DNA of 64,000 nucleotides from Spirogloea muscicola (taxonomy: Eukaryota; Streptophyta; Zygnematophyceae; Spirogloeales; Spirogloeaceae): NCBI GenBank assembly GCA_009602725.1, contig WELB01000018.1:181446-245445 (forward strand). The letters are read 5' to 3'. The notes below the pieces were generated by a model, which was not told the DNA's origin, did no database searches, and saw nothing but the letters and a program-made list of their open reading frames with translations. The translations under genes and the position numbers were made by a program. This document shows, in pieces, positions 36,845 to 50,544 of the stretch; position 1 is the first letter of the stretch; every line of letters begins with the position of its first letter.

Positions 36845-39800
36845 CTATAATAGATGGGCAATGGTGGTGCCCTCGCCGCCGTATGAGGCTGGCGCAGGCT
36901 CAACGCTGCGCACGTCGCTGTGCATACGCATGTATGGCTGGAGCACCGCGCGGAGCTTGCCGCTGCCGACACCATGGACGATGTACGCCGCAGCCTCACC
37001 CTGCCGCCGCAGGCGCGCCAGCTCCCGGCCCACCTCTTCTTGCGCGTCCTCGGCATACATTCCGCGGACGTCAACTGTGTTGTCGGCCGTCTTCTCTGGC
37101 AGACGCTGCGCTGCTGCCGCCGCTCGGCCTCCACCTCGCTTGGCCTGCCACCCTCCTCCTGCACCCGTCCTTGGTCGCTGGTCGTCTTCACCAGCCAAGC
37201 CCATCTTCTCGTCTTGCTGTCTTTGGGCAGCTGCATCGGAGCCCGGCGCAACCGCCATCGTGTCTGCAAAGTTGACCTTGAGCTGCAATGGGCCCGCCTG
37301 GACGGTCAGCTGCCGGCGTGCAGCATTGACACCCACCACCTCAGCAATAGCATTCAACTTGGCGACAAAGACCTTGTCGCCAACAGCAAATGCATGCTCT
37401 GCGGGAAGCGCAACTGCTGGAGCTCCAGATCCTCCTGCCGCAGGACACAGGAACAGAGGACACTGAAAACTAGCATTGTATGCAATATCACTCTGAGACA
37501 ATGGTAATGACATGCATACAAAAGCATTCCGTCTGACAAATTTAAAGTGTTCCAAGAGGACTGTGTCTCTTGGATGTGGAACCTGAGCTGTACCTGGAAT
37601 GTGTGTAACTGACCATAACTTATAGCACAGAAGAGAAGTGCATAGCAGAACGCACTAAAAGCGAGATATAAGGCGTGATTTCTGTGTATATTTTTACTGG
37701 TTGACCTGCATTGCTGTGTCCTGTCATGAGCAGCCTGTCTGAGACCACCACCACTGCAAAGGGCTGCAGTGGGCTTACTGCCGCCTGCAGACTCTTTGAC
37801 CGATGTCTCGGCAGGACGAGCCCCAGAGTCGCCAGGAGACGCGCCCACATCCTCCATCCCGCCACCGTGGCCATTTGCGACGCCGCCCCCGCTGAGTGCC
37901 ACTTCCACTCGATCAGCTCGCGTTAGACCAGACTCAGCGGTCGTGCCGGAGCTGGCGCTGCCGCTCCCCAAGTGAGCCACCTGGGCCTCCCGCAAGATGG
38001 ACCCCAGCCGGGAGCGGGCCTCTGCAGCAGCGGCGGCCACCAGGTCCGCCCTCTCGAAGAGGAGCCGCGCCTCCTGCTGCTGCAGCCGTGCTGCCGCTGC
38101 CACCAGCTCCTGGTGCATCACCTCCGCCCCTCTGCTCAGAGAAGGAAATACGGGTTGTCAAATGAGGCCCAAATCCATGCATGCTTCTCTGATCAGTCTT
38201 TTGGTGCCTGCATCTAGCAGCTCATGACCTGAAGCCCAAGAAGCAGAACTGATGGACAATGCATAGATGCTGCACTGATGGACATATCATGAAAGTGCTT
38301 AGTTGTCCGCTGTGGAGTGCAGAGTGCTCACACCTGAGGAGTTCCTCCGCTTTCTCAGAGCTGCCATCGTACCTGGCCTTGGCCTCCTCCATGCCCATGA
38401 TTGCCTGGGAGAGAGCCATGTCCAAGTTGTGGTCAGACATGAGTAGCACACTTCTATGTCAATAAACAATAACGTGAGTAACAATGAACAACGTGAACTG
38501 CATATGACTTCTCTGTGTGCAGCAACAGCACGAATAGAGTGCTTATTACTATGATGGCAAATCATGACGATGCCTGAATGTAGTCCTACCTCGTTAACCT
38601 CCACGCTAGCAGCGCCATGTATCACACGAGCATCCTGAACAATATGACTGGGAAGGCCCAGCCTCCCTGCGATGTTGAGTGCGTTGGAGCGACCTGTTAA
38701 CAGATAGGACAGAAACGATGATTCTCCAAGGGCCATCAATACTTGCACTCAGAGACAGCCAGCAGAACAGTAATGGCACGACTGCACCTTCGTAAGGATA
38801 GCACATTGTGCTAGCATTAAGATGGCTCCTCATAAGACAGATATAGAAGACGACCTTGACGATCCTACTGGGAACTGCAAAGTATGGCGTCATTTTGTTG
38901 GTGACATGCTTGAGAAGGTATTTTCACTGACGAGGGGCAGAAGTATCTGCACGGTCTAGGGCTGAGGGGTCACCTGGAATGCCCCAGAGCAGGCGGAATG
39001 TTGGTTGCAGCCGTTCCTCGTCAAAGGCCACAGACGCGTTCTCGAAGCGGGGGTCGCTGTAACCGCATGCCCAGGGCAGTGCCTCGCACTTGTGAGTCCA
39101 AGTACTTCTCGTATGGACGCAATGTCAACATCATCTCTCAATGCATCCAATAGATAAGGCCATCTGCTGACCCATCTTCAAGTTGACAAGGCATAGCATC
39201 AACCTGTACTTCAGAGTCTTGAGCTCGCCGTGGTGTGTGGTGGCCAGTGTGAGGAGAGAGCTGTCTGCAAAGGACTCAAGGAGCGCCATCCCCAACGCGG
39301 CTCCCTCGACAGGGTCTGTCCCGGTGCCTACCTGCCAATGACGAGCCAAACGCAGGCTTGACGAGGGTTATGCTACGCTCCAGCCTCCCAGCAATATTGG
39401 AGATTGGTCAAATTTTTTTGTAGGATATAATTAACGTGCTTGTCAAGCAGATAACAAGTGAGCGCCAGCCGCTCTTGTTGAGTACCTCATCTAGAAGGAC
39501 GAGCGACCGCACCGTTGACTCTGCTTTTATCATCTGCACAGACAGACACTCCCATGGACCGAGGATAAAAGCCCTGACCCACATGCAAACCTGTGTCCTT
39601 ATGCCTACATAGTAGCCCAAGTCCTTATATGAAGGTGGGCAAGATGCGAGGCAAGAGCAATGTTAAATTTGACTGAGTCCTACACACTTTATGCCTCGAA
39701 AGCCCACTGAATCGAGGTGCTTGGCATCCTTCGTGAGCTCACTTTGATACGGCGTATGTGGCTTGAAAAGGTGGAGAGGGACTGCGTGAGAGATTGCTCG

Positions 39801-42800
39801 TCTCCAATGTCGGCCAGGACAAGGTCGAACCACGGCAGGCGGGCTGGCTCGGCCGCCAGCACGTACAGGCCTGCAGTGTTTCTCAGCAGTCAAGAGGAGA
39901 TATGGGTACTATATATGCATGCAGAATACGTTGTTATGTGACAATGTCAGCATATCAGCCAGTTCAAGCAATTATCAGCCCCATTGTGCATGCTCTGCTC
40001 AACAATTCTGCATGTCAGTATTGTGGACCTGCAACCTGAGCTACTACCTGCCTTGGCCATCAGCGCAGCAAGGCCCAATGTCTTGATTGCTGCGGTCTTT
40101 CCCCCAGTGTTTGGCCCGGTGATGGCCACGACTTTCGTCTGCGACTTGACGCAGATGTCAATTGGTACTGGAGTCTGTGCTCCTATTATCTCCACCTGTA
40201 ATTTTTAGTCATCAAATGTCATTAATCAGATGCTACGAGTAAGCCTGGGCAAGAGTCTTGCCCGTGTTAAAGTAAGCTCCTCTGTTGTCTCAAACAAGAG
40301 CAGTCAGTCCTACTTAAGAGACCTATCTTGTCAACGCGAACTGCAAGCTCTTCATATAAAATTCCAGTAAAAGACTCAATGAAGGGTTCCAGTAGAGAAT
40401 GCAAGCTGCATATCATGCATAACCTGCACTGCATAAATATGCGCTTGTCCACAGCAAGAAAATATTGTGAAAATTACCTCTGCTTGTGCCGCTTCACTTG
40501 CAGCCACTGCCTGCACGAGTGCAGCCTCTCCCCCAACCCGGGCTCGAGCTCTTGAGGCCGCCTGTACAATAGACATCCACCAGGTATGATGTAAAGGACG
40601 CTGCAATGCTTCCTCCGACAAGCCCAAAGTACCAGGAGGCTGCTTGAAGGTGGCCTTCCTAAACTGTTACCCTGTCCACTTGACAATCTCAATAAGGACA
40701 ATACTACAACGCTTTCCTACGTAGCCTCGTCTCATGTAGATGCGCTGCATTGGTTCTCATATTTCTTGGCTATAAGCCACTCCGTGTCAACAGAAGGTCT
40801 CAATTTCGATGATACTCAGCCTCCGCAAAGGTGGTCATTGAATGACTATCACAGACGTAAGATATTTTCAGCATCACCTTGGCTTTGGCGGCCGCCCTCT
40901 CTTTCGCCTTGTGCAGATTTTCTCGATGCTGCTGCAAAAGGAGGGGGTGCCGAAGTCGCCGCAAGTCGACCACGAGTCCATCCCTGTCTTGGCTATCCGG
41001 CGACTCCGGGGATGAGAAACTTGGCCTCGTCGCACCCAGCCACGAGCTGTACCTCGCCCTTGCTACCACCTGTATCAACAAGAATCCGCAGAAGCTGGCT
41101 GTAGTGCCTCACCTCTAAGTACTTGCGCTAAAACAGAACAATCAGGCATACGATCTCGGGCAAGAAGCCTTCATAACAGAGTGCATGCTGCAACCAAGAG
41201 CAAGCCTTTGAGTGTGTGAGGATAATCAGGCTGAGGTTGCCCGACTGACCACATCAACTTTGACAACAGTGTCAAGGACGAAGTGGATGTCGTCAACGTG
41301 ACTCCGCAGCTGGAAACAAGGACGGCATAAGCATTATGGGCAGTCCACGAAATGCGCATCTGAGGCCTTGTTAATTGTCAGTGACTAAGGACCACAAAAT
41401 CACATTGCTCAATCAAGGTTGAGCAAGAGCAGACTACAGGCATCTCGCCCCAGGTAGAAGGTAGTAGCAGAAATACAACTGCCACAGCCGAGTTAGCGAG
41501 TACCTTGTGACTGAGAGCGTCAAGCACTGCAAGCTCGGACTTTGACTCATCCTCCTTGGCACTCGCCAGCTCGTTGTTCAGCGGCACAGCCGCTGTCGGC
41601 TCAATGTACATGGACGCTCCCCCAGCACCGCTGTGACAGCTCGAAGAGGTGCCCATAGACGACCAAAAAGGTCAGACTCCATAGTGCCATAGAAGTCATA
41701 TTAAGTAGCGATGGAAAGTTAGGAGAAGAAAGATGGCAAGAGGCAGCTCCTTAACATTAGCAGCAGATTATTGAATATGCATCCGGACCTCTGCAGCAGG
41801 AGGCCAGGCACCGAGGTTCTTGTCTCTGCAGCCACGACGACGCACATGCGACCAGCGAGCTCCACCACTTCCTGCTCGCAGGGATCAAGGCAACCTAGAT
41901 CACCCAGTCTGACGAGGCTGGCGTGCAATGTTGGCAAGTCCTCCACATCATCCAGCAGGGCCTACTTGCAACAGCTACACCAACCTGCACGCTATCAAAT
42001 TGTGTTCAGCCTGCATTGCTAGACACTAGTGCATGGACCAGATCTAGACTGTGTGTCAGTGCAAGGTGCACAGCGCCAGTCGCTTACTTGCATTCACTAT
42101 CACTATGACCCGATGCATTGCAACTCACCTGCACTGTCGAACCCGCGTCGCTCCTCATGATGCGGTTGAGCAAGTCCTGCAACTGCAGCAGAGCAGCAGC
42201 ACAATCTTTCGGACGTCAACTCATGTGGCAGCACTGCTGGGCAGCATCCTGCATTGTATGCTGCATGGCTCGTATCAGGAGCATCTGCGCCAGTTTTGGT
42301 AACTAGCCGACGTGTCAACCTATGCATACGTATGACATACAGTCATAGGCTGCGACCTGGTGTCAAGGCACAGGAGCATGGCCCTTACTCTGGACTTGAT
42401 GGTGCGGACTTGCACCCGCGCCTTCCGCAGCTCCGGGCTCTGCCAAAGTGCACACCCTTGAGGCGTTGATCCAATCCCTTTCCGTACATGTTTCACTTCA
42501 GCAACAACGGAGGCAGAAAGATGTAGCTCGTACTTAAGATGCCATGGAGAATGCGAAGAAGGTGCCATGCTTCTATGCTAACCAAAGGTGCCATTGGAGA
42601 GCAGACTTACCGCCGTGTCCTTGACAACACCATCATCCTCCACTACGTCCAGGATGACCTTGACGAGCTCCGGGTGGGTGGCCATCGGCGTAACCTGTGC
42701 GGCAACAATCACACCACTTGCTTACAGATAATAAGTACTGCATGTTCACAGACAGCAGTGAAATTGGGTCATGAAGTCAAGGACGGCCCTAAGCCTAGAC

Positions 42801-44274
42801 CGCGAAATGCCTGTACTTGCTAGTGTAATGTCAAGCAAGGAGGACAAGGTGGTCTGAGAGCCTCAATAGCTAGACCCACCATCTCAATCAGCGGGGAGAG
42901 GGTCGCAGCAGCAGCTGCATTCTTCTCGTTGGCTGCAGTCGCCGAGATGGCCTTGCGCAGCCCAAGAGCCGCCTGCAGGCAGCTCGCAACCGCCCAAGCC
43001 TGGGGCCCGCTGACGGCCACGCCGCTGCTGATCCTCCCAAGAGCCCCTCTGACCTGCACATAAGATAGTAAACACGTATTGGTGCTGACTGACAGGCAAT
43101 GGGCTTTGCGGGCAAAAAGCCAAACACATGTGCATATACGCCCAGACCGGCAACTGGCAATAGCAGGGCAAGGGACTTGATGTCAGCTCTCAGTGCCGAA
43201 TCCGAAGATCTAGTCACAGTCTATCATCGTCAAATTTGATGGCCTCACAGTTCAGAACACTTGTAGCTGATGCATGAGCAACCTGCAATGGCAAGCAGCC
43301 AAAACTGCGGACGCAGCAGGAGAGACTGCACCTAATGATTGCAGGTGAGAAGACGGGGGCAAGGTCTAAGAAGCTCATCAAACAGACCATGACGCGCACT
43401 GATTTAGTAAAAGACTGGTACTTGTAGATGGAATTGCTGCACACCTTCAGTAGAAGGCTCTAGCGCTCGTCGCATTTGATACTTTGGCTTCAATTCTGAC
43501 GATTGTCGAACTCTCAGTCATGGAGGCGTTCTTAGTGCGGCTGGGAAAAGGCGCTGGCAAGACATCTCACCAGACCAGTGTGAATGCCACTGAAGTCCAG
43601 CGAGCCGCCGAGGTGGGACTCAATGTTCTGAGCAGCCTGCGTCTCCGCCAGCAGAGCCTCGCTGCCCTCTTGGGTCGCGGCCAGCGGCAGGGCCTGCAAA
43701 TGGGATCACCACATGTTCAAAGTGGGGTTAGAAGTAGATACTCGTGCTACCTTCACTGCTGCCATAGTGAAGAGGTCAGGCTCGCAGCCGTGCTAGCTGT
43801 AATGGCCTTCCGGCAGGTGAGGCGCCAGCTAGCTGGCACGTTCCATGTGCCGGGCATCAGCAGCCTCAACCTCTAAGGGGAGGTGCCTCGTAAGCAGCAG
43901 CGATGGCCACCATAGCGTGCAAGGGCCCCCATGCAGCGCTGAGCCCACCCGCAGGAACTGCGGGTTAAGGGTTACGATTCAGGGTTTGGGGTTTAGGTGC
44001 AAGTGCCCAGCAGGGAATCGTGGCCGCCGCCGCAGCTATGAAGCCAGCTGAATCTGCAGCCTGCGAGGCGCTCCAGATGCCAAACCCCGCAGCAACCCCT
44101 AAGCCTGGGCCGCGAGCTCGGAGCTGGGCCGTGCCGCTCACCCGCGCGAGGTCGCGGCCCATGCCCGTGGACGCGAACGCGGCGACGGCGGCGCCCAGGC
44201 GCGGCCACTCCAGCACGCGCAGCGCGTCGAGAGCCGCCGAGCCGGCGTGCTCGCCGCCACAGCCGCCGCCGCCG

Positions 44275-44348
<74 letters not shown>

Positions 44349-44403
44349 NCGGGGCGGCGGCGCGCGGCGGGCCCACGCGGGGCGCGACGGCCGCCGCCTC
44401 CAT
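36845..44403 (-). CDS. MUTS2: MutS2-like ATPase with Smr nuclease domain
   Basis: Minus-strand gene with about 20 exons, among them 44142-about 44275, 43695-43572, 43055-42880, 42697-42611, 41871-41789, 41632-41505, 41312-41250, about 41070-40880, 40572-40482, 40200-40050, 39873-39747, 39537-39488, 39331-39203, 39053-38975, 38695-38590 and a last one at about 37445-36845. The N-terminal piece [20 protein letters not shown] matches MutS2 starts; [12 protein letters not shown] and [11 protein letters not shown] are core motifs. The ATPase shows Walker A GPNTGGKT, a Walker B/ABC part ([19 protein letters not shown]), LLDE and [13 protein letters not shown]-like piece ([19 protein letters not shown]) and a C-terminal Smr domain ([31 protein letters not shown]) follow. 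MutS2 lacks the mismatch-binding domain; bacterial forms suppress recombination and rescue collided ribosomes, and plant forms are predicted to be organellar. A plausible ATG at 44403 starts an Ala-rich, transit-like leader, interrupted by the poly-T/N fault. Confidence 0.9.
44276..44349. other. Poly-T run (73 T) plus one N inside the MutS2 5' exon
   Basis: A pure T tract at 44276-44348 ends in an N at 44349. On the coding (minus) strand it would insert a run of lysines into an Ala/Gly-rich leader. Together with the poly-A run at 33219 it suggests one recurring artefact at GC-rich trinucleotide repeats. Confidence 0.8.
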
Positions 44404-44907
44404 TGCTCAGCTCCGAAGGCCGGCGGCGACGGCGCTCCTCTGAACCCTGATCCTCAAACCCGAACACTAGATTCACCGCCGGCCGCTGCGGCGCCCGTCC
44501 GGCAGCTGCTGCTCCGGCTGCTCCGGCGCTCAGGAGCAGAACTCGCACATCGCGCCGGACAGCCGCCGCCTCCGCTGCCGCCGCCTCAATTGCCGTCAAT
44601 TCCGCCGTCGCCGCCGCCGCCGTCGCCGCCGCCGCCGTCGCCGCCGTCGCCGCCGCCTCCAGCCGCAAGACGTGGCTTTCGGGCGAGGCGCGCTGACGTG
44701 GGAGCCAGTTGCCACACCGGCTGCCACGCTGGCGGCCTGGGGGGTCGGGCGGGCCGACGTGGCAGGCCTCGCTGGCTGCGGCGGCGCCCCGCTGGCGTCA
44801 CGTGGGGGCCGGGATCCGACCAGCGCGGCAGCGGGCGGCCACCTTGGCGCCGCCGCCGCCGCCACGTAGACCAAATCCCAAACCCTGCCCCTCCACACTC
44901 CATCCCT

Positions 44908-44943
<36 letters not shown>

Positions 44944-44964
44944 TGAGGCGGGCGTGGCCGAGCC
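44404..44964. promoter_or_regulatory. Divergent promoter region between MutS2 and RH7-like helicase
   Basis: These 561 bp separate the two candidate start codons. The region is very GC-rich and holds (CCG)n tracts, including a (GGC)n run at about 44911-44942 just before the helicase ATG. The call is by position only; no core-promoter element is clear. Confidence 0.45.
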
Positions 44965-45082
44965 ATGCCTGGCCTGCCGATGGCGGCCGCCGCAGGCGAC
45001 GGGCCCGCGACGGGTGCGGTGGCCGAGGGGAAGGCGAGGAAGAAGGCAAAGAGCGGCGAGGCGGGGAAGCGGCAGCCCATGA

Positions 45083-45115
<33 letters not shown>

Positions 45116-48100
45116 GAAAGGCGGGCGATGCCGGCGTAGCGATGAAGAAGCGCAAGGCGGCTGCCAAGACGGCGGGATCGCCGCCGCCCGCCGCCGCCGC
45201 CGCCGACGCCGACGCGCCGAAGAAGCGGCGGAGGAAGAGCGAGGGCGACGCGCCCGCCGCCGCCGCCGCCGCTGCCGCCGCCGTGGAGACGCCGGAGAAG
45301 AAGATCCCGAAGAAGGCCAAGAAGAGCGTGGCGGCCGCCGTGCCTGCCGCCGAGGCCAACGGCGGCGGCGCAGGGGTTGAGGCCGCTGCCGGCGGCGGCG
45401 GCGGCGATCCGCTGGCAGTGGCCAACTTCGCCATCTCCGCGGACGTGGCGCGGCGGCTGGCCGACAAGGGCATCCGCAGCCTCTTCCCTATCCAGGCGCA
45501 GACCTTCGCCGCCGTGCACGGCGGCCACGACCTCGTCGGCCGCGCGCGCACCGGCCAGGTCCGGGGTCGCTCTCCGTTCCGCACCCGGCACGAATTGAAC
45601 CCTCGACCTTTGGGCCGTGGCCGCAGATCTGCCTCCTTTGCCTCCTCGGAGGCCTTAACAATCCTCTACAAAGCCTTGACTTGGCCAGCTCTGATAATCC
45701 ATTGAGTACCTCAAGGTCCCGTGGGGGCCCTGCTTCGACCAGCTAATACACAAGTTGTGATCTCAATGTGTGGATAGTTACCCATATTAGCGTCATAATC
45801 TGACATCTTGGTGATCCTGTTTTGATGGTGCTGCAGGGCAAGACGCTGGCCTTTGTGCTCCCTGTCGTCGAGCGCATCCGCGACGCCTCTGCCGCTAATG
45901 GCGAGCAGAAGCGCCGGCTCTACGGGCGGCCGCCCAGCGTGATCGTCCTAGCGCCAACGCGCGAGCTGGCCAAGCAGGTGGCCGCCGACTTCGCCTCCAT
46001 CGGCGATGTCGCCGGGCTGGCCACGGCGTGCGTGTACGGCGGCGCACCCATGGGGCCGCAGGAGAGCCTCCTCCGCCGTGGCGTCGACATCGTTGTCGGC
46101 ACACCCGGCCGCATCAAGGTCTGCAGCGCCCGCGCCACCCTACCGCTGCCGCTGATCTGCTCTTCAGCTGCAAAGTGGGTCATCGCCTGCAACATCAATA
46201 ATGTGGCAGGACCATTTGGAGCGCGGCAACCTGAAGCTGGGCAAGCTGCGCGTGCGCGTCCTGGATGAGGCCGACGAGATGCTCAACATGGGCTTCGTCG
46301 AGGACGTGGAGACCATCCTCGGTGAGCTGCTCGTTGCGGAACCTTACTTGCTTGATGTCTGTCGCTGGTCGTCCCGTCCCAGCCCCTGCCATGCCACCTC
46401 CTGAGTCTCCCTCTTTCGAGCTGCTGCATGGCACCGAGAGAAAGACGAAGCTCTTTACATAAGTAGCAATGGCTGTGAAAGGCCAGCTCAAAGTAGGAGA
46501 TCAGCTCTTGTTCAACTGTCGGATATCAAGGCAAGGTCACTGAGCGCAGGATGTAGGGTTTATCTTAATTCTAAGTCGGGTCAGGATCAAAGGCAAAGGC
46601 AAGAGGTGAAAGCAACGGCTCAATTATCTCTCCCCGGGTCACAGTTAAGGTACTGTGAGGGTCTGCGGCCTTGGCTTTTATTACCGAGTCCTCACACACC
46701 CTTTACACCTTTGGCTGGCACCTGTAATGACGTCGCAGCACTATTAAGCCGCCAACTAATAATTGTCGGTTGTCGTTGTCCTTGCTGCGCGCTGCCTGTT
46801 GTGCAGGCGCCGTCGAGGATGCTGCCAGCGTGCAGACGCTGCTCTTCAGCGCGACCATGCCCAAGTGGGTCGAGGAGGTGCGCGTTCTTGGTCTCCTTGA
46901 CCTGGTCCTGCGTTGGATCGTCAACTCATACTATTGTGCTTTGTATAGCCACCCTATTACATGATAAGTTGCACACGCCATTCACGTCAGTGCTCCCGGT
47001 ATCGGCTTAAGGCTAGCACTCTCACTGACCTTGTGCTGGAATGCTCTGCTCCATCTCATGGCCATGCGCAGATCTCGATGCGCTTTCTGAAGAAAGACAG
47101 GCGCACCGTGGACCTGGTGGGGGACGACCGCATGAAGGCCAGCAAAAACGTGCGGCACCTGCTGCTCAGCTGCCACTGGTCGCAGCGCGCGCACGTCGCC
47201 TCGGCCGTCATCCGCTGCTACAGCAAGTGCGTTGCGGCGTCTCTCCTACTCCTACTCCTTGCCGCTCGTCGCCCCGTCAGTCAGAGCCCAAGCTGACGGC
47301 GGAGCCTCTGGTGGTGGCAACGGCGCTGGCGGCGGCAGGGGCGGGCGGACGATCGTGTTCACGGAGACAAAGAACGACGCCACGGCGCTGGCCAATGAGC
47401 TGGAGGGCGCGCAATGCCTCCACGGTGACATTGCTCAGTCGCAGCGCGAGGTACAATGCCACAGCTGGCGACATGCAGCAGCGCTGGGCAACCCCTCTTT
47501 GATCCCCCTCTCCTTCGCCGCTGGACAAGGAGACACAAAATATCATGTTAACGCTTGTATTAATTACCTTCAAGAGTGTTAACAGCTGTGCAGACTCGGT
47601 CTCCGTCCTGCCGCCTGAGCGGCCAATTCACCACCTCTGGTGCCCGGCACGCGCGCGGCAGGTGACGCTGGCAGGCTTTCGTGGCGGCAAATTCGGCACG
47701 CTCGTGGCCACGGATGTTGCAGCCCGCGGCCTGGACATTAACGACGTTCAGCTTGTCATCCAGGTACTTACTTTGCTTGCCTTCGCCCTGGGTTGCCGCC
47801 AAGTCTCAAGACTTGAAGCCTCAATGTGAAACATTCTGCTGCACCTCAGTTCAGGCCTTTCCAAGGACCGGCGCAGCATGCACTCGCGCTGGCGGCAGCT
47901 CAGTGTCGCCACTCTCCTGCATGCTGAGGACTGCATGGCATGGTGGCTGTGAGCTTCTCGAGCGCAGGTCGAGCCACCGAGGAACGAGGAGACGTACATC
48001 CACCGCTCAGGCCGCACCGGGAGAGCTGGTAAGGCTTCATCCTCTGATCTAATGGCAGCTGGAGGAGGGACTTAGCACCTCCAAGCAGCTGTCAAGTGCT

Positions 48101-50544
48101 ACATCCATGTTACCGTGTGCATATAGTGCATATTGGTTCAGGTTGGACTTCCACAAATGAGGAGCTGAGCTAGGCTGCAACTCAATGGGTTCTCAATCAT
48201 TTCCGTCTCACTGTAATCTCTTAATCTCTAATTGGCTATCTACTTCACCTTTAGCACCTTGCTGCTCTGTGCTGAATTCTGGGCCGTTGCATGCCAGGCA
48301 AGACTGGCATCTCGGTGATGATGTATGGTCCCAAGAAGGAGTACATGATCGGGACAATTGAATGCAAGGCCGGGTTCGCGTTTGAGCGCATCGCGGTGCC
48401 TCAGCCCGGCGACATCGCGCGCGCCTCCTCGTCCGCAGCCCTTGACTCCGTGCGGGCAGTCTCCGACACGTGAGTTAGCACAGAAACCCCAAGTCTTGAG
48501 CCTGCTAAGCTGATCTGACGCTGAAGACTAAGTGGTTTGGTATTATCACGTAAGGCGTGGCTTGTTGAGAAGCGTTTCTCAGCTTCTTTGGCGAGCCTCA
48601 GTGCTAACTCGCGCTCTTATCTGGCTGTACACTTGCAGCGTCCTGCCCCTCTTCCGCGGCGCCGCACAGGAGCTGCTGGACTCGGGCTTACCTGCCGTTG
48701 ACGCCCTTGCCAAGGCGCTCGCCAAAATTACGGTCAGTGGTGGACGATGCCAAGGCCATCAATGTTACTTTAATTGCCAAAGCCGCCGCTTAGTCCTTTT
48801 GCCAAGATCCAACTTCTTGCTGTTGTCATGTCTGGGAGATGGCGAGCGATACGCCTGGCTTGCAAGAGTGGAGTGGGTCACTGACTCGCTGCATGGTTGC
48901 CTTGCTAGCTGGCAGCATGCCACTGGTGCCGAGTCACCCACCTCCTGGCAATCTCTTCTCATGCTCACCGAAAGAAACCCTGCTTATGCAACATAGTGCC
49001 AATTGACTGTTCTGTCTGTCCAGGGGCACACGGAGGTGAAGCCGTGCTCCCTGCTTACGGCGCACAATGATGCTACCACCCTCCACTTCCAGGCCGACAC
49101 AACCATCCGCACGCCGTCGTGAGTGCCTGTTAGGCAGTGCCGGCCTTTCATCTTGACCTCCTGCCCTCACAGGAGGGACAATTCCTACGCTGTATGTAGT
49201 TGGCCACTCTATCTCTCTGATAAATTGTTGCGACCTCTGAGGGCCAGATTGTCGTCAATCCTCATTTCTGCTTGCTTGCTTGCTTTCCTGAAGTATATGT
49301 CTTCTTCACCAGCCACTGATGCACTTTGCACAGCCGTGACACAACCATGACTGCCAGTTTCACCTTGTTGACATGGCTCCCACACTGCAAATCTGCAGTT
49401 ACGTTTTCAACTACCTGCGACGAACGATGCCGGAGGCGGCAGTTGCAGAGGTGCGGCGCATGACGCTGACGCAGGACGGCATGGGTGCGGTGTTTGATGT
49501 GCCCTCTGCCCAGGCTGAGCAGTTTGTTACAAGTGAGGGCCTCTGAATCTCACTGCCATGCTAGCCTCCTTGAGAAACAGAAGGTCAATTGATACTAGCT
49601 CTCATCATCTCTGCCAGTGTATTTGTAAGTAGGTTAGCATGCATGTGAATAAGCTTCCCCACTGTTGCAGCCTTCTCATTAACCCGTTCTCCTCGCCTAG
49701 CTTTTACTGAAGCCTCAACTCACAGTCGAGGATGCGCCCATGTGTGTTTGGGAACCCCTAACTCCAGGAGCACGAGGGCCGTCAGGTCTTCTACTCGCCA
49801 TTTGCTATGCGTTGGCTCTTACTGGCAGAATTGATCTATGTGCTGGACTATGCAGGCCATGAGAGGGATGTAGCCGAAGGCGACGAGGCAGGAAGGAAAA
49901 CGGCGGTGACCCTTGAGGTCGCCGCTTCGCTCCCACCCTTGCAGGTCAAGCCAGCCTTCGACTCCTCCAGCGGGTAAGATTCCTCAAGCTGGTCTGACAA
50001 AGAGGTGTCCGGTCAGTCTTCGCCAAGTGGCTGTTGTAAGGTCCTTAAGCTGGTTTGACAAATGCACATCTGGTCAGTCTGTGCAAACTGGCTATTGCAC
50101 TGTAAGGTCCAGCAACAGCGCCGTACTTCCTGTTGCCATGCTGAGCCTGAGCCATAAGAGTCAGATTGCCATGGGCAGTCAAATGGCCATGGGCAGCCAA
50201 GCGTCTGCTTTGCACAAGGTGTCATTGGGCATGGGCCTCGTGGCTGTCACTCATAAATAGCAACAATAACTTGTCCTTGATGCCACTGCTTAATATGCCT
50301 GAGCTATTTGGGCCGCTTACTTCATGAGCATTGTCCACTTCCTTGCGCAACGTCCCTAGACTTCATTGGGCTGCTCATTCTGCTGATTGACAGGGGTGGC
50401 TACGGAGGTAGCGGCGGTGGCTACGGAGGGGGAAGTCGCAACCGGGGAGGTTTCAGCGGCGGCCACGGCAGCAGTGGCGGCAGCAGCAACGGCTTCAGCC
50501 CCGGCAGGGGTGGCGGCTACTGCGGACGCAGCAGAGGGAGGTAG
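44965..50544 (+). CDS. RH7: Nucleolar DEAD-box RNA helicase, RH7/DDX21 type with GUCT domain
   Basis: Fourteen exons (44965-45558, 45837-46118, 46210-46321, 46807-46877, 47072-47226, 47285-47450, 47662-47763, 47968-48028, 48298-48469, 48639-48732, 49024-49118, 49399-49532, 49856-49973, 50394-50544) join in phase to 768 residues. The N-terminus is Ala-rich with basic clusters ([19 protein letters not shown]) fitting nuclear import. Helicase motifs in order: Q-motif region [12 protein letters not shown], motif I ARTGQGKT split by intron 1, PTRELA, TPGR, DEAD, SAT ([13 protein letters not shown]), [21 protein letters not shown] and [10 protein letters not shown]. Then come a GUCT domain ([20 protein letters not shown]) and a Gly/Arg/Ser tail ([19 protein letters not shown]). 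This architecture is that of plant RH7 and animal DDX21, which act in rRNA processing. The chloroplast paralogue RH3 is the alternative; the basic N-terminus favours RH7. Confidence 0.93.
49983..50110. repeat. Diverged 61-bp tandem duplication in the last helicase intron
   Basis: Copies start at about 49983 (CTCAAGCTGGTCTGACAA) and 50044 (CTTAAGCTGGTTTGACAA) and both end in TGTAAGGTCC or a close variant. About a quarter of positions differ. A smaller repeat of GCCATGGGCAG follows near 50168-50200. Confidence 0.75.

Noticed and set aside
44596-45584. Large Ala-rich minus-strand frames over the helicase first exon
   Set aside because: They are antisense of (GCC)n coding. The plus-strand frame leads into the Q motif and motif I of a DEAD-box helicase.
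45559-45625. tRNA-like words (GAATTGAACCCTCGACC) at the start of helicase intron 1, and GGTTCGAACCTC near 21717 in SPT5 intron 1
   Set aside because: They resemble a T-arm and its surroundings, but I could not fold an acceptor, D-arm and anticodon stem around either. At most they are decayed tRNA-derived fragments.
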